DNA from: Plazaster borealis
Taxonomy: Eukaryota; Echinodermata; Asteroidea; Forcipulatida; Labidiasteridae
DNA length: 64,000 nucleotides
Assembly (NCBI GenBank): GCA_021014325.1
Contig: CM037467.1
Span: forward strand, 1,116,001-1,180,000
Direction of reading: 5' to 3'
Positions within the stretch are counted from its first letter, which is position 1; each line of letters begins with the position of its first letter. The position numbers were made by a program, and so were the translations under genes. Positions 45,858 through 56,330 of this stretch are shown here, piece after piece. A model generated the notes under the pieces. It did not search any database, was not told where the DNA came from, and saw nothing but the letters and a program-made list of their open reading frames with translations.

Positions 45858-47249
45858 GTCGATTGATCATTTTTGCTCATACAGAGGGTAGGCATCGTGG
45901 AAAATAAAAAAAACATGTAAAGGAAACCAAATGATGACACAAACAAACATAGTACACTGTAATGGAAATAAAAAGCAATTTGCCATCAATTCAAAACAAA
46001 TTTAAAGTTGCATGGTTTATTTTCGCGAAAAGCATTTTTAAATTTATTTGTTCTCAGAACGTACGAATGTTGACATATGATGCTGGTCCAGACTAACAAA
46101 ACACAGGAAACCTTCGCATAATTATGCCACGGACGTGCACAAAATACATGTATAACATGCAAAAATTGTTTGTACATGGCTGATTGACGTGAAATAGGAC
46201 CGAAAATAATTCAACTTTAGTTTTTAATTGGCGGATGTTTTTGTGCAATACCTGAAATGAAAGCTTATAACTTCTTCGAACATATGAAAATAGCTACATT
46301 TGAAACTTAAATCTAAATTTTCGTGTCAAATTGGCAAAAATTTGCGAGTTCTAGGTCCGATGTCATAGTGTACACAAATCAGTAAAGCACAGACTGTAAC
46401 GTGCTTAACTGAAATAGCTTACCAGCCAAAATCAGGTCAAAATTGTACAATCTGTAATTGGTTTTCTGCTTTCTCAGCAGAATTTGTTAAGCACTATTGG
46501 CTGCCTAAAGTAGCTCTACGTTGCGCTTGTAATTATTTATATACTATTATCAAAAGAAGAACAAAATTGAACATGATGCACCTGATACTAAATAGAGTCA
46601 TAGATTTGTAAATACTCCAAAAATGAATGGCCTTAAAACTTACTCTGTGAGAAGCACTGCAGCTGTTGATATAAACTATTTTGAGAGAGGATTCTCTTTG
46701 AAGACATATGGTTTTGATAATTTTTCACAAAAAACCAAACCCCCATTTGAATCTGAAAACAGATTCATGCATGAATCGTTTCTCAGATTTCTCAATCCGT
46801 GGTGTCCGCTCGCGAATGCTGCGGCCAGAGATGCGGTTGGTACCCGCTGTCACCTCGTTAACCGTAGATGGAATCGACGTTCTTGATGAAAACACAGTTT
46901 TGCTGTTTTCTCATCAAATTATAGAAACTGTATTCAGCTGAAACTTTCACATGTGACTTTTCTTGTATCTTTCTTGATATTTTGGCCTATAAATCAGTAT
47001 ACGTTTTCAAAAACTAATCTATGACCCTATACCTTTAACTCTAATCGTCTGTGTAAAATTGGTATATAAAAAACGGCTGTTGGCTATATAGCAGCACTTT
47101 TAGTTAATAATATAACATAACCTATAACACCACTAGCTTTGAGAGCTACATACACCTACAATCATGCATATACTCATTCATGCTAAGTTATACTGACAAA
47201 AGAAGCAATAATTACATTATTTTAATTACAAACAAAATGCCTCATGGCT
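45858..47249. other. intergenic DNA with partial MITE
   Basis: A fragment of the GGGCCC-type family lies at about 46388-46525 (ACCAGCCAAAAT, TTCTGCTTTCTCAGCAG). No gene recognised. Confidence 0.35.
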
Positions 47250-47965
47250 GAAGCGGGACTATCGGTGGACGCGGGTAATTTTATTACCATATAACACAGC
47301 TTTTATACACACACAGCTCTGTGTTACATACCCTCTGTGGACATTCCTTTGTTCTGTGCACTTAAGAAGAAAAAACCCCATATTCCTCAACACTGTTAAA
47401 AACACTGTGTGGACGTGTGTAAGTCCACATAGTGTTTCAAAACCCTGCCTTGTGTGGACCTCTTTTGTTCTCAGATCCACCCTTCCTATGTAATGTTTGC
47501 TCTTACTAGAAAACACCTGCTGTAATAATCTTCCCATTTGTTTCATAAACACAAAAACAAAAACGCACACACACACACTACTTCGTGTTGCATACACTCT
47601 GTGGACATTCCTTTGTTCTGTGCACTTACGAAAAAACAAAATTCTTCAACACTGTAAAACAAAAACACTGTTTAAGTGTTATACATAAAGTGTGGACTTC
47701 TGAGAACAAAAGAAGACCACACAGTGTAGGTACTTGAAACACTATGTGGACTTACAAAATTCCACACAGTTATATTTTTACAGTGTTTAATAATCTGATT
47801 TTTCCTAATTGTACAGAACAAAGGAATGTCCACAGAGTGTATGCAGCACAGAGCTGTGTGTGTTGACGTGTGTGAGTCCATGTGTTTCAAGTCCCTATAC
47901 ATCATGTGGACTTCCTTCGTTCTCAGTTCCACACTTCGTATAACGCTTAAACACAAAGCTTAGTC
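47250..47965. repeat. cluster of repeated, inverted GTGGAC modules
   Basis: The word CTGTGGACATTCCTTTGTTC occurs at about 47334 and 47600 and inverted at about 47817. GTCCACATAGTGTTTC and TTTTGTTCTCAG words also repeat in both orientations. No reading frame is sensible across it. Confidence 0.7.
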
Positions 47966-48246
47966 TATTTAATACCATACTTTTCTTTTACCTAAACCTC
48001 TCTAAAATAATTGTTAATTACTGAACATAAAAATTGTCTTAAAGCTTAAACAACCCTTGCTGTGAGTATTATTTACTTTATTATTACCACAAGAAAAACC
48101 TAGTCATTCCAGTTCCCCCAACGACCCAGAAAACAAAACCAAACACCGTAGGATGCCATGTGCTCAGTATTTCAAAACCTACAAATTTCCTTCAAAAATG
48201 AAACAGTTACCATTTCCAATTTGTTCGTTTCTTTTTGTAGTTACAG

Positions 48247-48247
48247 G

Positions 48248-48290
<43 letters not shown>
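48247..48290. repeat. TTG microsatellite
   Basis: About 15 uninterrupted GTT/TTG triplets followed by poly-T and poly-G. Confidence 0.95.
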
Positions 48291-48292
<2 letters not shown>

Positions 48293-48369
48293 TTTTTTGG
48301 GGGGGGGCCTCTGGAAATACTGGGAGTACTGGTGTGTAACTCCCAATTATGTACACTCTACAAACTGTG

Positions 48370-48566
48370 TAGACCTACTGCATTGACGTCATCGTTGCAG
48401 ACAAAATGATGACAGAAAGAGCTAACAAAACAAACAACAACAACCACATCTAATTGCCTATAATACGTACAAAGCTGTAGCGCGAAGGATTTCCAGATGA
48501 CCACCCTCTCTTTGACCTATTCGTGAGGGCGCCCTACTTAAGTGACGTCATGTGCCAAAGGTGCGC
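48370..48566. mobile_element. MITE related to 45683-45857
   Basis: TAGACCTACTGCATTGACG and AAGTGACGTCATGTGCCAAAG ends, with GAGGGCGCCCTACTTAAG inside. It ends about 45 bp from the stop codon of the VWA gene, so it probably lies in that 3' UTR. Confidence 0.7.
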
Positions 48567-48609
48567 ACTAGTTACTGTGATTCTAGGGCGAAGTTAAATC
48601 AGTTTGGAT

Positions 48610-51600
48610 TTATAGTGCAAAACGGGCAATAATGACTCCATTCAGCATCATGAGAACAATGTATGGCACTGTCGTAGTGACCGTGCCACCGCCATTGACA
48701 GGTTCGGTGGTATCGTGTTCGGTGGCTTCAGGTTTGGTGGTGTCGGGTTCGGTGGTTTCCGGTTCGGTGGCTTCCGGTTCGGTGACGTCACCCTCGGCTG
48801 TAACCAATGAGAAGGCGTTGGTTGGTTGCTTTCCCTCGATGCTGATATACACTGTGCCGATTGGGTCACTGTTCGCTTCCATATCGTTCTGATTGGTCAC
48901 CTGAAAACCCCCCAAACAGAGACATTTTGTAGTGAGCATCATTGAGGCTTCAAAAGCATGACTCGTGTTTGACGACCCAGGCCAAAAAAATTAAAATAAT
49001 ATACGAACACAATCTGTAACTAAACAACCTCGTCCCCAGGGTGCGTCGAGCAGTACGAGGTTGACCGCTCTCTCACCCTGGTATTGGATCATTTGCATAT
49101 CCAACATTTTTGGATACGTATGCAAATTAGATTAGTCTGGCTGTGAACATGGTGAATACTTTGTACACCGGTCGTTGTCCAATCAGGGTCCAAGTAAGGA
49201 GTTTCCCTCCCAGGGTTTACTATTGTAAACATGGTTGGAAATAAAGTAAACCATGGGGACGAGGTTGGTAACTAAATTACACAAACATCTGGCTCAATTG
49301 ATCCAGATTCGTAGACTTGCTCAGTCCCTCCGAGCCAGCCTCCGAGCCAGCCGATGTTGCGCCCTCTACTGGTGACTGATACAAAAAACAGCATCGCCAA
49401 TCAAGACTTAGATTGTACGACATAGTATTTTGGCTGGTAATCTTATTCTGGCAAGCATAATTTTGTTGTGCTAAGCTACTTTTTGTGTGTAAGCAGCTCT
49501 ACGAAATTGGGCCCGCATGTCATCGTGGGTTAATACGGTACAATTTCAGTTGAAAGGTCAAAGTGTCATACCTGACGTCGTCTACGGCCAATGGTTCTAT
49601 TAAAGAACTCGGGTCCGATGAATATCTCCTCGGAACCCTGTCCTGCCTCGGCTGTTAGATGGAAATCATTAAGGGCCGCGTTGGGGTTCGTAACGGTTGC
49701 CGATCCATACATGTCTAAGATACCATTGGTCGCTTGGAGAGTAATGGTCGTACCTTCTTGACCTATGACTTGTGCGAAGTTTTGTGTTTGATTCTGTCCG
49801 ATTGTACCGTTGAGCTCAGCGAGGAGAGGCAGCACAGCAGCTTCTGTCAACGAAACAAATTAATTCAAGCATTGAATACGACATTTTTACAAAATATTGG
49901 GCAAGAAAATTAAATTTCAATGTTGCACCATTTATCACGAGAAATAAGTGACTGCTAGTAAAGCTCTTTGACACGAAGGATGAAATGATGACGACCTGCC
50001 ACCACTGTATTCGTGGAAAACATATTTGATTCAGTGCTGACATCCCCTGTTGTTCTGAGAATTAAAACAAACTAGACATTCAGGTGAATACTTACGATCA
50101 CATGCAGTATCTTGGAGTGTAGAACCGATGATGCGGATAGCGTCGAAATTGTCAACTTTAAACACGTAGGTATCGTTCGGTTCGTTTGCAATAGCAACCA
50201 GCTCAGCCTCATTTATGTTTGACGTCACACCGATGGCAAAAATTTTAATGCCCATGTCGCGAGCTCTGTCTGCTGGCACGCGGACACGGTCGGGTCCTTG
50301 TGATTGACCATCTGTTAGGACAACTGCCACGCGTGGAATACCAATTCCCCTTGCTCCGTTCTCTTCCTGGAAACTTTCATCTACCATGACATTCAAAGCT
50401 CCCTCCGTATCAGTATCTCCACCTGAGTAATTTATATCGGCAATCGCCTGTTGAAGTGAACTTTTATTCGTGTATTGGTTTAAGTGAAACTCGACTTGTA
50501 CGCTGCTCGAATACTGGATGACTCCAACACGTGTGCGACTGCTACCAATTTCGAAGGAATCTACAACGTCTTGGACAAAGGTCTTGGACGTCTGAAAATT
50601 AGATGAACCAACACTCGAAGAACCGTCAATAACGAAGACTAAATCAATGCCCTTGATTGTACATCCTGGTGACAAATAATTAAAATAGTAATACTTTTAT
50701 TTATGTAATTTCACAAAATATGTAATAAAATAAATATCGTGGAACTACGTATTAGTGTCACATCAGCTTCTTCATTTACAAGAGAGGGTTTCCACGTTCC
50801 CAAACAGGCTTGTTTGATTTATAATCTCTAGCAAGAAACTATTTATTTGACAATGAACCAAACATGAGATAAACAAACCATAGTTTTTTTTATTACTAAT
50901 ATTAAAAAATATCCTAAATAATTAGGACCTTACAATTTAAGTAAAATAATTTAGACAGAGAGCATGTGATTGTAATAACAGCCTACCTGGTATTTCTGAG
51001 ACTTTTTGGGAAAAATACGCCACTGTGCCAGTAGGCGGATTGTGCGGGTAGTGGTTATGCCAATAAGTTGCTTGCTGCTCTACAGACCAGCCCTTTGAAA
51101 ACCGAGTTAGAAAGAAAAAAATTGGAAAGAAATGAGATGTTTTAGTGAGTTAATGTGACCCGTCTCAAGTTAAAGATATTTATAATTATTAGGTAATTTC
51201 TTTTTTTTATGTATTGTAAAACAACACTGAAGTGAGGATTCAACCGCCATGGGTTGGTTGAATTAATTTAATTTGTATTTCAAAAATCGCACTAATATGC
51301 ACATTACAAGGTTAAAAGCATATACACTGTTTGTAATTGTCAAAGACCAGTATCCTCACTTGGTGTATCCCAACATATCGAAACCTGTGAAAATTTTGGC
51401 TCAATTGGTCATCGAAATTGCAAGAAAATAATGAAAGAAAAAACCCCTTGTTGCATAGAATTGTGTGCTTTCAGATGCCTGAGAAAGGCTTCATGCCTGA
51501 AGCCTTTCTCATATTCAAACCTTCGGGGGAAAAATTACCTCTTTCTCTAAAACAACATTACTTCAAAGGGGGTCGTTTCTAATAATGTTTTATTATAACA

Positions 51601-52545
51601 ATAGGTCTCCGGTGCACTTTACAAGGTAAGTCTGTTATGGTCATTAACTTGTTGAGTAATTACCAAAAGTTATACCTGGGATACCTCAGGTTAAAGGTAT
51701 CGTACACGTTTGGTAATGACTCAAAACAAATATTAGCATAACAACATATTTGGTAACGAGCAACGCCGAGCTGTTGATAGTATAAAACATTGTAGGAAAC
51801 GACTCCCTCTGAAGTAACGTAGTTTTTGAGAAAGAGGTAATTTCTCACTAAAAATAATAAAAAGTTCTTGCAAGAAGTTGTTATTCCTATCTGAAAGCAC
51901 ACAAATTTGTACAACAAAGGTGTTCTTTCTTTCATCATTTTCTTGCAACTTCGATGACCAATTGAGCCCAAATTTTCACAGGCTTGTTATTTTATACATA
52001 TGTTGGGATACACCAAGTGAGAACACTGGTCTTTGACAATTACCAAACGTGTTCAGTGTCTTTAATGATAACCACGAGAGCTATGGAACTTACCGGTGGA
52101 ATCACGGGGTTGGCGTTGTGAAGAAATAGACGGGCAGCAAGACCGGAATATAAGGGCTGGCGGCAGTCCTCCCAAGTAGCCTGGATCCAGTATATTCCCA
52201 GGACAGTTGATACTGCCTCGAATATGTCACTAAATTCATTTCCGTTGTACATCATCCGAGTGAGATCAAACATGTCACGATCGACACGCCATATCCCGCC
52301 GTGGTAGACGGGGTCTGAATAGGTACGTGGTGCCGTGCCGTACTCCGTTTCTACCCATGCTATGCGCAAGAGAAGCCGGTCGTCTGGCAGGAGCAACTGG
52401 CTGCGATGTTCAACTAGAGCTATCTTCGAGATGGTGGCATCCACCACATCGGCGCCTTTGGCTCCCGGGACGACGGTGCTGTCCGTCCCACCGGCCAATG
52501 ACTGCTTGAAGCAGAAAGTGACCATCAACGTGGCCCACAGGGCAA
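48610..52545 (-). CDS. secreted lysozyme-like + VWA domain protein with GPI-type tail
   Basis: Minus-strand exons: 52545-52094, 51092-50987, 50665-50096, 49843-49572, 48900-48610; all have GT-AG ends and matching phases, giving 563 codons. The first shown exon follows a strong acceptor (CTAAC then TTTTTTGCAG), so the start lies in an unseen upstream exon, or the frame continues to an ATG at 52654 as a signal-anchor version. The first ~160 residues resemble a lysozyme/transglycosylase fold: RIAWVETEYG holds the candidate catalytic Glu, then GGIWRVD, PLYSGLAARLFL and YWHNHY. The VWA domain has a full MIDAS (DGSSS, GGDTDT, LTDG). Exon 4 ends GRRRRQ, a furin-type site. The last exon has six TEPEA-like pentapeptides and a hydrophobic C-terminus suited to GPI addition. 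Likely a cell-surface or secreted defence or adhesion protein. Confidence 0.82.
49027..49267. mobile_element. MITE with CCTCGTCCCCAGGG ends in VWA gene intron
   Basis: AACCTCGTCCCCAGGGT on the left is mirrored by ACCATGGGGACGAGGTT on the right. About 240 bp, non-coding. Confidence 0.75.
49425..49515. mobile_element. partial GGGCCC-type MITE in VWA gene intron
   Basis: GGCTGGTAATCTTATTCTGG to CTACGAAATTGGGCCC is one half of the family; it resembles the arm copies more than the 2.6-kb copy. Confidence 0.6.
51333..51690. mobile_element. TTAAAGG-family MITE in VWA gene intron
   Basis: Starts TAATTGTCAAAGACCAGTA and ends GAGTAATTACCAAAAG; contains a central hairpin GAGAAAGGCTTCATGCCTGAAGCC. Immediately next to a second copy. 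Confidence 0.75.
51694..52065. mobile_element. TTAAAGG-family MITE, second adjacent copy
   Basis: Starts TTAAAGGTATCGTACACG, ends CGTGTTCAGTGTCTTTAA; centre AGTTCTTGCAAGAAGTTG. It ends about 30 bp from the exon at 52094. Confidence 0.8.
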
Positions 52546-52799
52546 CTGCAAAAAAGTTAGGAAACACGATAAACCTGGTGTGCACCGGCAGGCATGATAT
52601 TCTTCCTAGACTTAAGTCTGATTTCCGTTTTTTGGGCCCAGAAAAATCAGCCAAATTAGTCTACAATAGGCTGACAAAATTGTAGATTTGCCTTTGGTTC
52701 AGAATTCGAAAAAGACTGACTGAAAACACTGGCTAGCTTTGATTCTGGGTACATTTTTGTTGACGTATGCAGGCGATAACATGCATAGCTGGGGTTTAT

Positions 52800-53484
52800 C
52801 GTTGTGGTGGTGGATCGGGTGGGTTGATTTGGTTTGGCAGTGAAGCGAGGGCAAGAATGGTTTTCTATTGGAAAATTGTGTCTTGAAAACGTGCAAGTCC
52901 TAATGTCAAGTGGCACTAAAAGCTACAGAACATATCTCTATGAATCAACAATCATCGTTTTCATAAATTAAAAAAGGGGGAAATGGAAAATAATAAAAAG
53001 GCATTGTACAAATAATAATCTTTTTTGTTAGTTGCTGAAATATAAATTGCATACTCCAACCTCGAGTTTCCTTGGAGAATAATTTGAGAACCATCTATTT
53101 CTGCTAGAACTATTTTATCTACAGGAAGATCACCTACCTTTTATTGTCGTTGTGGTGGTGGATCGGGTGGGTTGATTTGGTTTGGCATTGAAGCGAGGGC
53201 AAGAATGGTTTTCTATTGGAAAATTGTGTCTTGAAAACGTGCAAGTCCTAATGTCAAGTGGCACTAAAAGCTCGAACATATCTCTATGAATCAACAATCA
53301 TCGTTTTCATAAATTTAAAAAGGGGGAAATGGAAAAATAAAAAGGCATTGTACAAATAATAATCTTTTTTGTTAGTTGCTGAAATATTGCATACTCCAAC
53401 CTCGAGTTTCCTTGGAGAATAATTTGAGAACCATATATTTCTGCTAGAACTATTTTATCTACAGGAAGATCACCTACCTTTTAT
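52800..53484. repeat. two-copy tandem duplication, about 345 bp each
   Basis: The unit beginning CGTTGTGGTGGTGGATCGGG starts at 52800 and again at 53148. The two units match closely, with a few small deletions in the second (CTACAGAACA becomes CTCGAACA, TATAAATTGC becomes TATTGC). It lies just upstream of the VWA gene's first recognised exon. Confidence 0.9.
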
Positions 53485-54291
53485 CAAGCTCTTTCCCATG
53501 GCTAAGTGATGACTGTTCTTAATATTGCGCCTTCGTTGACCAAGAGTCGTTCACAAATTGGGGCGTATGAAAAAAATGATTGCAACACTCAAGGAAATGC
53601 TACCGACGCTGTAGCCTATGCTCATGTTCAAATGTCGATTTTGGGCCCATTTTTGTGTGTGAGTATAGGCCTATCTGAAAAGATTTCCATGACAAAACTA
53701 TTCTGGATCAAAGCCCTACTGATTGGCTGCATATATTGCGCCACAACACTGTAAACCATCACATGGTGCTAAAGGAGTATGGTATCACACTTCAGAAATG
53801 TAGCTCCACGTTACCTAGCAGAAAAAAAATACTGACTGTCGAAGCGCCTTGAGCGTCATCGCGTGACGGATATGAAGCCACTATTATTTTATGGAGGAGG
53901 GCTCCTGCAGGTTTTTGGTTGTTACACTTAAAAGGTTCGATTTGGATGGGAGATTTACCAGATGCTAGCTAATGTTCCATCTTTTTCCCCGGGTTGGGTG
54001 GAATTGATTTATTTGGTGCCGTATACCGAATCAGAAGACAAGTCGTCTTTTGCAAATTGGAGTGATTTTTTTGAAAAGTTGATACGGGCACGAATTGTCC
54101 TATGTTTCGTATTTTTTTATTTGATGACACATCAATTAGCACAGTTAGCGCCCCTAACGGGATGAAATGTGAATCGGGCAGAAATGTTCAGTTTTAGATG
54201 TGGGAGGAAAATTCCAATTCCCAATGGGGGTCACCCATGCACGCAATCAGGTAGGGACTGAAAACCCAATCCATGTTCAAGGCTACAGGTC

Positions 54292-54366
54292 TAAAGTGGG
54301 ATTCGAACCGGGGTCCACAGAGGTGAAAGGCATGGAACGAAGCCACTGAACCAACCGTTGATCCAA
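54292..54366 (-). repeat. tRNA-derived SINE head
   Basis: Minus strand: GGTTGGTTCAGTGGC (A-box region) and CCCGGTTCGAATCCCAC (good B box) at tRNA spacing. The acceptor stem does not close well, so it is probably a SINE rather than a tRNA gene. Paralog with deletion at 34128-34195. Confidence 0.5.
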
Positions 54367-55028
54367 ATTTGTGTTTGATTTATTATTATTTGGATTTAAC
54401 AATAAACTCATATAAATTATTATGTATTTGTTTTTAGAAAGGCACATCATAATCCTATTGATGACTTTTCAAAGTTTCATTTTTGATAGCTTTCTTTGAA
54501 GGTGAGGGCAGTTGCTGCATGCCCTACTGGCAAACAACTTTCTGTCGTATTAACCCGAGGCAAACACTTCACATATCAATCATTTTGATTTGTATAAAAT
54601 ATTTAGTTTTACACCCTGGTCGAGTTGGGTGCATGTGAAGTTGTATGCCAAGCCTGAACAAAGCCATTGTGATTGCACAATGTGCAGGTATATAGGTAGA
54701 AGGCAGGGGCTTTTTTGTAGGTTTGTTTGTTGTTGAACTATTTATACATTTCCAAACATAAATATGTCGTGTTTTTGCAAATCAGTAAAGCTCAGAAAGG
54801 TTATCCGATCAGGTTCAAGCATGCTGACCTCATCGTTATGATTGGATTGGAATTTTGCTACCCCCGGGAGGCTCCTATGATACAATGACCTTCATCGATG
54901 GCAGGCTTTACATGTAAATACAACATCAAGAAAACACAATTCAGTCTAGTACATTTTAACGTTTTGATTTGCTTTATTTGTATTCGTTATTTATTTTAAT
55001 CACACATCCCACACATGTAAAAGCGCAA

Positions 55029-55175
55029 ATAGACTGTGCAAGTCTCGCGCGTATCCGAACATTGTGACCCGTTAAAATGCGCGAGTTTGTTTCCTTCACG
55101 CGTTAAAGCAATGTCGTGTAGGGACCAAAGTAGTCCCAAAAATGTTCGAATACGCGCGAGACTTGCACGGTCTAT
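55029..55175. mobile_element. 147-bp MITE with empty-site paralog
   Basis: Ends ATAGACTGTGCAAGTCTCG and CGAGACTTGCACGGTCTAT extend as inverted repeats through GCGCGTATCCGAACATT. The matching place in block A (about 34975) lacks it. Related ends occur at 26640, 40600, 41250 and 57450. Confidence 0.88.
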
Positions 55176-55818
55176 AACAGGAATAATAATATCAACATCA
55201 TAAAGATACAAAAACAATTACATTAAAAATGCTACATCAAAACAAAACATGCGCAAAAATGTAATCGTACGTTAAGATTACACAGCATTACAAACATTTA
55301 CAGTAACAATACTAATCGTTACCAACGAAATTCCTAAATGTAACAGCGAACTTCTATAGTCCTCAGGGTTGTGACTGAACATTATGTTGGGGATGGGTAG
55401 GTATAGACAACTTTGGCAGTCAACCATTGTTATTCTGGGTAAACAAAAACTGATTATAATGACCCGCTAGATGAGTTATTTCTCAGAAGTGTGCCCTTAA
55501 TTCTAAATTCTCGTGAAGTAATAATATTTTATATTGGGAAAACACAGTTTGTACTTCACATACATTTAAAGAATACAATTGTAAAAGTGTGTTTGATGAA
55601 AGCAATACATATTATTTATACAATGTAAAACTAGCAAAGTTTACTTCTAATGGTGGCTCTTTTTACAAAAAGTCTACCCCCTTTTGCTGTTTTTCTTTCT
55701 CTGTTTAGTTTTGTTTTATCCTTGTGTTATTCATTTGTTTTCTTCCTCCCGGGACTGGGTCTGCGTTAGAAGCATTAAAAGTTGTATACGGAGCCCGTAA
55801 TGGAACAAGGTTTAACAA

Positions 55819-56079
55819 TAAGAAATAACTATAAATAAATAGTAAACTTGCGGGTACAACCATGTGTAAATCTCTTTGTGGAAGTGTTGGCTCTGAAAAG
55901 AGCCGGTTTGGTCTCGACGTTTCGAACAGTATACTCTGCTCGTCTTCATGCAAGACGAGCAGAGTATACTGTTCGAAACGTCGAGACCCCACCGGCTTTT
56001 TTCAGAGCCAACACTCCCACAAAGAGATTTACACATGGTTGTACCCGCAAGTTTACTATTTATATATAGTTATTTCTTA
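55819..56079. repeat. near-perfect 261-bp palindrome
   Basis: Two arms of about 128 bp surround a 5-base loop (CATGC, 55947-55951). Pairing runs from GACGAGCAGAGTATACTG at the centre to AAGAAATAACTATA at the edges, with very few mismatches. Confidence 0.95.
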
Positions 56080-56129
56080 TTTCTCCACACCATGCAAAGC
56101 TTCAAACAACACTTAAGGTTTAACAAGTT

Positions 56130-56330
56130 TGTTTATTTCGTTCCTCAAAATGTTATTGCTTTCCTGTAAATATTATTTCGTCCCCTCTAAATACTATTGC
56201 GTTCTCTCTATAAATAATACTTCGTCCCCTCGGAAGAGAATACTATTTCGTTCCCATGAAATAGTATTTCGAGGGAACAAATTATTATTTCGAGGGAAAG
56301 AAATATTGTTTCGAGGGAAACTTGTCCCTT
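56130..56330. repeat. array of ATTTCG words forming a palindrome
   Basis: About four direct units of the TATTTCGTCCCCTC type are followed by about four units of TATTTCGAGGGAAC. The switch point near 56253 is an inverted repeat (GAATACTATTTCGTTCCC and its partner). Confidence 0.7.

Larger units (their letters stand above)
53585..56113. repeat. block B: paralog of 29480-35895, without Harbinger insert
   Basis: Collinear with block A. At about 53923 it reads continuously across the Harbinger site. It has its own insertions: the MITE at 55029-55175 and the complete hairpin at 55819-56079. Confidence 0.85.

Noticed and set aside
48158..48409. Poly-Leu or poly-Cys ORFs
   Set aside because: They are translations of the TTG microsatellite.
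53506..53754. 82-codon ORF in block B
   Set aside because: The matching stretch of block A does not keep the frame, and there are no recognisable features.
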